The notes under the pieces: model-generated
The model's input: the letters and a program-made list of their open reading frames with translations, nothing else
The model's database searches: none
What the model was told of the DNA's origin: nothing
Part shown: one piece after another, positions 27,389-32,152 of the stretch
Layout: every line of letters begins with the position of its first letter
Position numbering within the stretch: position 1 is the stretch's first letter
Source of the DNA: a virus
DNA: 32,152 nucleotides
Direction: 5' to 3' (one strand)
IMG/VR virus record: IMGVR_UViG_3300020474_000062
Coordinates: 1 to 32,152 of that record
Program-made: the position numbers and the translations under genes

Positions 27389-28240
27389 ATGGCTTTTAAC
27401 TACGAAACTTTAAAAAAATACAAATCAGAATCATTTGTTGATGGAACTATTACAGGCACTCAGATAGAAGCACTAGGAGTAACTAGTAATAAGATTAATA
27501 CAGATGCAGTAAGTAGCGATAAATTGGGTACAGGCTCAGTTGATCTAGCAAGTAATAAGGTTTCAGGAACATTGCCAACAAACAAAGGTGGCACAGGAAC
27601 TACTAATCCAGGAGGATTTAATGCTGGTGTAATTGTTTCAAATGGTAGTAGTTGGACTTCACAAGGACATGGATTGTATAGTATGAATGTTTACACTAGC
27701 AATGGTACTTGGAATAGGCCTAGTGGAGTCAAATGGATTAAGGTACAAGTAAGCGGTGGAGGTGGCGGCGGAAGCGGTCACGGAGAATCTGGTGGTGCTG
27801 GAGGATATTCAGAAGAGTATATTGATGTTTCAAGTATATCAAGTGTATCTGTCACAATAGGTGGTGGAGGTGGAGGCACATATTATTCAAGTGCTGGAGG
27901 TAATGGAGGTGCAAGTTCATTTGGTCCTTATCTATCAGCTAGTTTAGGATACGGTGCAAACAGAAATAACCAACACTCAGGAGGAGTAAGTGGTTCAGGA
28001 TCAGGTGGATCGCTAAATATTCATACAGGCGGTGGTGGAAATCATCACAACAGAACAGGTTACGGAGGAATGGGCTTTTTCGGTGGAAACACAGCGGCAG
28101 GACACCCACAGGGTGGAAACTTTGCACACAATCACCAAAACCATTCTGCATACGGAAGTGGTGGCACAAGCGGTTATCACAGTGGCTTTAGAGGAGCTAA
28201 TGGTAGGCACGGAGTTGTAGTTGTTACAAATTTTAGGTAG
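27389..28240 (+). CDS. Glycine/histidine-rich adhesin candidate, copy 1 (283 aa)
   Basis: First of three tandem paralogues. Residues 1-~70 (MAFNYETLKKYKSESFVDG, then TQIEALGV, SSDKLGTGSVDL, TLPTNKGGTGTT) are a fibre-attachment-like region. From ~103 a glycine-rich domain begins with VYTSNGTWNRPSGVKWIKV, then runs of six glycines, HGESGGAGGYSEE, FGPYLSASLGYGANRNN and HPQGGNFAHNHQNH, ending GVVVVTNFR. Such Gly-rich domains are known at fibre tips, for example in T-even gp38-type adhesins. The clustered histidines might bind metal, by analogy with HxH motifs of T4 gp37; this is inference. AAGGA precedes the ATG. This copy is less like the other two at its N-terminus. Confidence 0.82.
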   Translation: MAFNYETLKKYKSESFVDGTITGTQIEALGVTSNKINTDAVSSDKLGTGSVDLASNKVSGTLPTNKGGTGTTNPGGFNAGVIVSNGSSWTSQGHGLYSMNVYTSNGTWNRPSGVKWIKVQVSGGGGGGSGHGESGGAGGYSEEYIDVSSISSVSVTIGGGGGGTYYSSAGGNGGASSFGPYLSASLGYGANRNNQHSGGVSGSGSGGSLNIHTGGGGNHHNRTGYGGMGFFGGNTAAGHPQGGNFAHNHQNHSAYGSGGTSGYHSGFRGANGRHGVVVVTNFR

Positions 28241-28245
28241 AAAAA

Positions 28246-28275
28246 ATGGCATTTAATTATCAAACATTAAAAAAA
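28246..28275 (+). repeat. 30-bp exact direct repeat, copy 1
   Basis: The first ten codons of adhesin copy 2 (MAFNYQTLKK) are identical in DNA to 29114-29143 in copy 3. The corresponding start of copy 1 at 27389 has synonymous and other changes. This points to recent duplication or gene conversion between copies 2 and 3. Confidence 0.85.
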
Positions 28276-29103
28276 GTTAAATCAGAGTCAATTATCGACG
28301 GAGAAATTAAAGAAGCAGATCTTGCTAACTTAACTGTACAAACTGCAGATATTAATGATGGCGCAGTAACTTCTGATAAACTTGCTACAGGTTCTGTTAG
28401 TATGACCGGATCGATAGTAACAGGAACATTACCTGTTAGTTCTGGAGGTACAGGTTTAAGTAGTAATCCTAGTAATGCTTATTATGCTTTAGGATATAAC
28501 GATGGCGGATCAGCATTACAATATCGTCCATACGGAATTAGAAGCATGAGTGTTTATACAGGTAGTTCAACTTGGAGTAGACCAAGTGGAGTACGTTATG
28601 TAAAAGTCTGCGTTGTAGGCGGAGGAGGAGGTGGCGGTGGCCACGGAGAATCCGGCGGTGGCGGTGGATATGCAGAAGAAGTTTTAGATGTTACAGGAAT
28701 TAGTAGTGTATCTATTACAATTGGTGGCGGTGGAGGAGGAACATATTATTCCGGTGCCGCAGGCAATGGATCATCATCATCATTTGGCCCTTATTTGTCA
28801 GGTGGAGGCGGTTATGGAGCAAATAGAAATAATCAACACTCAGGCGGACTTAGTGTTAACGGATCAGGAGGTAACTTAAATGTATACGGTGGTGGCGGAC
28901 AAGCTCATCACACTAGATCTTCCGTTGGAGGTCCATCATACTGGGGTGGTAATACTGCCGCAGGACACCCACAAGGTGGTAATTTTTCACACAATCATCA
29001 AGGACATGCCGCACCAGGCAGTGGAGGTACTAGTGGATATTTTAGTGGCTTTCGAGGTGCTAATGGCAGAAACGGTATGATCGTTGTATATGAGTTTTAT
29101 TAA
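28246..29103 (+). CDS. Glycine/histidine-rich adhesin candidate, copy 2 (285 aa)
   Basis: Second tandem paralogue, starting five bases after the first with only a weak AGG ribosome site, so translation may depend on coupling. The N-terminus (MAFNYQTLKKVKSESI) is encoded by 30 bases identical to the start of copy 3. It shares VYTGSSTWSRPSGVRYVKV, HGESGGGGGYAEE, FGPYLSGGGGYGANRNN, HPQGGNFSHNHQGH and a C-terminal beta strand (MIVVYEFY). Differences from its neighbours concentrate in the linker (~65-100) and in the region around residues 205-230 (GGQAHHTRSSVGGPSYWGG), which would fit variable receptor-contact loops. Function as a tail-tip adhesin is inferred. Confidence 0.82.
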   Translation: MAFNYQTLKKVKSESIIDGEIKEADLANLTVQTADINDGAVTSDKLATGSVSMTGSIVTGTLPVSSGGTGLSSNPSNAYYALGYNDGGSALQYRPYGIRSMSVYTGSSTWSRPSGVRYVKVCVVGGGGGGGGHGESGGGGGYAEEVLDVTGISSVSITIGGGGGGTYYSGAAGNGSSSSFGPYLSGGGGYGANRNNQHSGGLSVNGSGGNLNVYGGGGQAHHTRSSVGGPSYWGGNTAAGHPQGGNFSHNHQGHAAPGSGGTSGYFSGFRGANGRNGMIVVYEFY

Positions 29104-29113
29104 GGATTAACAC

Positions 29114-29143
29114 ATGGCATTTAATTATCAAACATTAAAAAAA
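29114..29143 (+). repeat. 30-bp exact direct repeat, copy 2
   Basis: Identical to 28246-28275; see that entry. The identity ends after a run of seven A residues. Confidence 0.85.
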
Positions 29144-29971
29144 CTAACAGCTACAGCAGTGATTAATGATCAAGTCAAAACAGCTGACATTGGAAATTCA
29201 GAAGTAAAAACAGGAAAAATTGGAAACAATCAGGTTACATCTGGTAAAATAGGAACCGGAGCAGTTGGTCTAAACACAGATACAACCTCAGGTACACTAG
29301 CAACAAACAAAGGTGGATCTGGCATTACTTCTATTGGAAGTAGTGGTAATATGTTAAGAACAAATTCTAGCGGAAATGGACTAGAATGGGTAAACAATTT
29401 TGGAATAGTAAGACAGGCTGTATACACAGGTAGTACTACTTGGTACAGACAATCAGGAACCAGATATATTCACGTTCAGGTAATGGGCGGTGGAGGAGGT
29501 GGCGGAGGTCACGGAGAGTCAGGTGGTGCTGGAGGCTATTCAGAAGAAATTATTAATGTTACAAGTATATCAAACGTCTATTGTACGATAGGTGGTGGAG
29601 GTGGTGGTACTTACTATTCCGGCGGTGCTGGTAATGGGTCAAGTTCATCATTTGGACCTTATCTATCAGCAGGCGGAGGATATGGTGGTAACAGAAATAA
29701 TCAACACTCAGGAGGCGTTAGTGGTAGCGGTTCCGGGGGAAACTTAAACATCCACTGTGGAGGAGGTGGTAGTCATCACCAAAGTCACGGTCCAGGTGGG
29801 CATTCATATTGGGGTGGTAATACCGCCGCAGGACACCCACAGGGCGGAAACTTTTCACACAATCATCAAAGTCACGCCGCTCCAGGCAGTGGAGGTACTG
29901 GTGGGTACTTTAGTGGCTTTAGAGGTGCTGATGGACGAGTCGGCATGATCGTAATTACGGAGTATAGATAA
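29114..29971 (+). CDS. Glycine/histidine-rich adhesin candidate, copy 3 (285 aa)
   Basis: Third tandem paralogue. It shares the N-terminal start with copy 2 but has its own series of short repeats (IGNSEVKTGKIGNNQVTSGKI at ~25-46, each turn ending in a polar residue). The glycine-rich domain follows: VYTGSTTWYRQSGTRYIHV, HGESGGAGGYSEE, FGPYLSAGGGYGGNRNN, a variable GGGSHHQSHGPGGHSYWGG stretch, HPQGGNFSHNHQSH and the terminal strand MIVITEYR. AAGGA lies before the ATG. The stop overlaps the next start (TAATG), tying it to the 166-aa gene, which could be a partner or assembly factor. A receptor-binding role is inferred from domain type and position. Confidence 0.82.
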   Translation: MAFNYQTLKKLTATAVINDQVKTADIGNSEVKTGKIGNNQVTSGKIGTGAVGLNTDTTSGTLATNKGGSGITSIGSSGNMLRTNSSGNGLEWVNNFGIVRQAVYTGSTTWYRQSGTRYIHVQVMGGGGGGGGHGESGGAGGYSEEIINVTSISNVYCTIGGGGGGTYYSGGAGNGSSSSFGPYLSAGGGYGGNRNNQHSGGVSGSGSGGNLNIHCGGGGSHHQSHGPGGHSYWGGNTAAGHPQGGNFSHNHQSHAAPGSGGTGGYFSGFRGADGRVGMIVITEYR

Positions 29972-30471
29972 TGAAAAAAGCAATCGTAGGTGCGGCAGGG
30001 TATGTGATGCAAATTGAAGATCCAGGAGATGATTTTGAGATCTACAATGGCCCTGATGCAACGTTTCAATGGGTAGATGCACCCGACAACATCACATTAA
30101 TGTGGACACTAGAGTATAGTCCATCTAAAGGAGAAATGGTTTGGGTTGAAAGAGACGAACCACATCCTGATAGAGAAATGCAAAGAAAAGTTGCATACGG
30201 AGACGTAGGCGCACAATTAGATATGTTATATCACGATATAAAAGCAAATAATATGGCCGGCGGTTCTTGGGTTAATCATATTGATTTAATTAAAACAAGC
30301 ATACCTGCACCAGATAAGACAACTGGAGAAAACTTATCACCTGAAGAGCAAAGAGCATATGATGAAATTAGAGAACCTAGTGTAGACCAGCCAATGAAAA
30401 TTTCAAGCGAACAGATGCCAGCATGGAAAAGATGTCCTGCTTGGTGGGGCTACAATAAGGGAGATAGCTAA
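29971..30471 (+). CDS. Uncharacterised protein, possible fibre partner (166 aa)
   Basis: No family is recognised with confidence. The N-terminal ~60 residues look beta-rich (VGAAGYVMQIEDPGDDFEIY, then FQWVDAPDNITLMWTLEYSP). Residues ~65-92 contain a helix with KVAYGDVGAQLDMLYHDIKA, a pattern like the YPSIGDQLDxL helices seen in phage tail-associated proteins. The C-terminal part is proline- and charge-rich and ends in an aromatic patch, AWKRCPAWWGYNKGDS. It starts within the stop codon of adhesin copy 3 and its own stop overlaps the next start, so all three are probably co-translated. A chaperone or tail-fibre assembly role is possible but not shown. Confidence 0.75.
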   Translation: MKKAIVGAAGYVMQIEDPGDDFEIYNGPDATFQWVDAPDNITLMWTLEYSPSKGEMVWVERDEPHPDREMQRKVAYGDVGAQLDMLYHDIKANNMAGGSWVNHIDLIKTSIPAPDKTTGENLSPEEQRAYDEIREPSVDQPMKISSEQMPAWKRCPAWWGYNKGDS

Positions 30472-30719
30472 TGCCAGTTACATTTATACCAAAAAGTCCA
30501 GTTATTTGTGAAAATTATTCTACAGGAAAGATCTTTGAAGACTGTACATTGGTTAGTTTTGAAAAAAAAGTTAAGATGTCTATAACTATTCCAAGAGGAG
30601 TAGCGGCAGGACAAACTATTACTTTACATTACGATACAGATGATCTTAATTACAAAACAACATGGAACGGTAATCTGTTTAGGGCTTCAAATCCAACATT
30701 TACAGCAATAGAGTCCTAA
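30471..30719 (+). CDS. Uncharacterised small protein (82 aa)
   Basis: A small, mixed-charge, beta-rich protein with no recognised family. It begins MPVTFIPKSPVICENYSTG, has a KKVKMSITIPRGVAAGQTITL segment around residues 36-56 and ends FRASNPTFTAIES. There are two cysteines (Cys13 and Cys26) and no membrane segment. Its ATG overlaps the preceding stop (TAATG) with AGGGAG upstream, so it is expressed with the 166-aa gene. It closes the structural run: the next gene follows after a 67-base gap with its own promoter-like site. Confidence 0.72.
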   Translation: MPVTFIPKSPVICENYSTGKIFEDCTLVSFEKKVKMSITIPRGVAAGQTITLHYDTDDLNYKTTWNGNLFRASNPTFTAIES

Positions 30720-30751
30720 ATCGCTTTTATAACCTGCCTATAGCATTTTTA

Positions 30752-30759
30752 AGTAAATA
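30752..30759 (+). promoter_or_regulatory. Putative T4-type late promoter
   Basis: AGTAAATA matches TATAAATA at six of eight positions. It lies in the 67-base gap before the halogenase, followed by AAAGGA at 30771-30776 and the ATG at 30787. It is the weakest of the gap octamers. Confidence 0.4.
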
Positions 30760-30786
30760 TACGAGCATTTAAAGGAATGATTGTAT

Positions 30787-32152
30787 ATGAAAATTAAAAG
30801 AGTATGCGTAGTAGGAGGAGGATCCAGCGGTTGGATGACTGCCGCGGCCATTGCAAAACTTTGTCCTCACATTAAAGTAACACTAGTTGAATCACCCAAT
30901 ATTAAAACTGTAGGCGTTGGCGAATCTACACTAGGACATATCAACAGATATATGAGGTTGTTAGGTCTTAAAGATGAAGACTGGATGCCTGCTTGTAATG
31001 CTACATATAAGAATTCAATCAGATTTACAAATTTTAGAGAAAATAATGGAACACATTTTGAGTATCCTTTTGTTGATGACTATGATTATAGCTACTCAGG
31101 AGGAGATAATTTAATTACTTGGTCTGAATTGTCTGCTTTATATCCAGAAGAATTTGGTCCTAAGTCGTTTGCTGAATTCCATGCACTAAGTAATACTTTA
31201 CTTGCAACACATAATAGACAAACTGATAATAAAAACAACAAACTACGATATTTTAATTTTAATTATGATACAGCCTATCATATGGACGCAACAGCATTTG
31301 GAATATATTTACGTGACAAGGTATGTATTCCTGCAGGAGTAACACACATAAAGGCAAATGTAGTAGCTAGAAAACACGATGATAAAGGTTTTACACACTC
31401 TTTGTTAATTGAAGGAGACAAAGACATAGGTGCAGATCTATTTATTGACTGTTCTGGTTTTAAATCTTTTATGTTAGAAGGTTGGCAAGGATCTATATTC
31501 CATTCTTACAAAGGTATACTAGCAAATGATTATGCTTGGGCTGTAAGATTACCCTATAGTAATAGAAAAGAACAAATGCATAACGTTACCGATTGTCATG
31601 CATTAGGAAACGGTTGGGTATGGAATATTCCATTATGGAATAGAATTGGAACTGGATATGTTTACAGTAGTAGATTTGTACACAAGGATGTAGCACTAAA
31701 AGAATTTAAAGCACACCTTAAAACAGTACATAAAAACGTTAATGTAGAAGAATTAGATTACTTTAACATACCTATTAAACATGGAAAGAGAGTCAAAGCA
31801 TGGGTGGGCAATGTACTTGGTATTGGACTTAGTTACGGGTTTGTTGAACCTTTAGAATCAACAGGATTGTTAACAACACACGAAAATATTATTTCTTTAA
31901 TTGGTATATTAAATCAAAGACAAGGTTATGTATCAAGAACTGAGAGAGAAGTTTATAATTTTACTGTAAACAGATCGATAGACCAATTTGCTAGATTTGT
32001 TTCAAACCATTATGGACTATCAATGAGACAAGATACACCGTATTGGCGTTGGGCAACACAGACAAATGATTATGACCCAGAGCTTAACGGTATTCATGTA
32101 CCAAGAGACGATTACAATGCAATGGCATACAGTACAGTTTATGGCGATCAAG
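30787..32152 (+). CDS. Flavin-dependent (tryptophan-type) halogenase, C-terminus cut by window end
   Basis: The frame starts MKIKRVCVVGGGSSGWMTAA and stays open to the window edge (455 codons; the family is usually about 500-550 aa). Family features are clear: the FAD-binding GGGSSG at residues 10-15; GVGESTLGHI at 43-52; a lysine at about residue 75 (NATYKNSIRF), the position of the catalytic lysine of PrnA/RebH; the diagnostic W-x-W-x-I-P as WVWNIP at 277-282; and PLESTG with a glutamate at residue 357, matching the second catalytic position. These enzymes use FADH2, oxygen and halide to form hypohalous acid and halogenate an aromatic substrate. Marine cyanophages are known to carry such genes (VirX1 of phage Syn10 iodinates varied substrates). 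Its substrate here is unknown. AAAGGA lies ten bases before the ATG. Confidence 0.93.
   Translation, partial: MKIKRVCVVGGGSSGWMTAAAIAKLCPHIKVTLVESPNIKTVGVGESTLGHINRYMRLLGLKDEDWMPACNATYKNSIRFTNFRENNGTHFEYPFVDDYDYSYSGGDNLITWSELSALYPEEFGPKSFAEFHALSNTLLATHNRQTDNKNNKLRYFNFNYDTAYHMDATAFGIYLRDKVCIPAGVTHIKANVVARKHDDKGFTHSLLIEGDKDIGADLFIDCSGFKSFMLEGWQGSIFHSYKGILANDYAWAVRLPYSNRKEQMHNVTDCHALGNGWVWNIPLWNRIGTGYVYSSRFVHKDVALKEFKAHLKTVHKNVNVEELDYFNIPIKHGKRVKAWVGNVLGIGLSYGFVEPLESTGLLTTHENIISLIGILNQRQGYVSRTEREVYNFTVNRSIDQFARFVSNHYGLSMRQDTPYWRWATQTNDYDPELNGIHVPRDDYNAMAYSTVYGDQ

Noticed and set aside
594-29427. Minus-strand open frames of 60-148 codons, for example 2897-3334, 16341-16787, 20936-21280 and 24410-24829
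   Set aside because: They lie inside strongly supported + strand genes, have no ribosome sites or shared families, and their low-complexity Val/Pro/Ser/Leu-rich products are what the reverse strand of Thr/Gly/Asn-rich fibre genes gives.
28688-29948. Alternative + strand frames of about 63-66 codons inside the Gly-rich adhesin genes
   Set aside because: Glycine codon runs (GGN) leave shifted frames free of stops; the shifted peptides are Val/Glu/His-rich shadows with no start signals.
27389-29971. Diversity-generating retroelement acting on the tandem adhesins
   Set aside because: No reverse transcriptase or template repeat is in the window, and differences between copies are not confined to A positions.
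30777-30797. Six-codon frame (ATG at 30777) before the halogenase
   Set aside because: The ribosome site AAAGGA abuts this ATG with no spacing, so the ATG at 30787 is the better start and the short frame is probably chance.
1-32152. tRNA genes, CRISPR arrays, insertion sequences, integrase or attachment site
   Set aside because: No cloverleaf, spaced short repeats, transposase or recombinase was seen; repeats found are all within homologous fibre genes.

Overview
The window looks like a late, virion-structure block of a large AT-rich double-stranded DNA marine phage, probably a T4-like myovirus of the cyanophage or pelagiphage type. Evidence: every convincing gene is on the + strand; genes are packed with few-base gaps or TAATG overlaps; ribosome sites are AAGGAG-like; the four widest promoter-like gaps each carry a T4-late-type octamer (GATAAATA twice, AATAAATA, AGTAAATA); and nearly every product is a beta-rich, Gly/Ser/Thr/Asn-rich fibre or adhesin. 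I see no capsid, terminase, polymerase or integrase marker, so host and family are inferred, not shown.

Layout. 1-2724: four small to medium structural genes, with a hairpin terminator after the first. 2757-11562: two related fibres (1618 and 1267 aa) that share an N-terminal VGRISGPLL motif and a right-handed beta-helix core. 11566-12269: two small structural proteins. 12280-26570: two giant fibres (1848 and 2898 aa), each built as seven N-terminal W/Y/GD repeats, a beta-helix interrupted by helical modules, an Asp-box propeller and a C-terminal region shared with the other fibres. 26587-27379: a small beta protein and a tip-like protein. 27389-29971: three tandem paralogous glycine- and histidine-rich adhesin candidates. 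29971-30719: two small unassigned genes. 30787 to the end: a flavin-dependent halogenase running off the window.

How the parts may work together (inference): four fibres built on one beta-helix core, decorated with different sugar-binding-like or propeller modules, plus three Gly-rich tip candidates, would give one virion a multi-part host-recognition apparatus. A small ~108-aa beta-sandwich-like protein follows three of the long fibre genes, suggesting repeated duplication of a fibre/small-protein cassette. The halogenase has its own promoter-like site and is metabolic, not structural.

The most unexpected DNA-level signal is the apparent complete absence of GCAGC and GCTGC (GCWGC) from all 32 kb, although GCGGC and GCCGC are common. 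Ala-Ala pairs are written GCG-GCx or GCC-GCx to avoid it. This suggests selection by a restriction system of that specificity. No stretch over 300 bases lacks a gene; the longest gap is 7614-7758.
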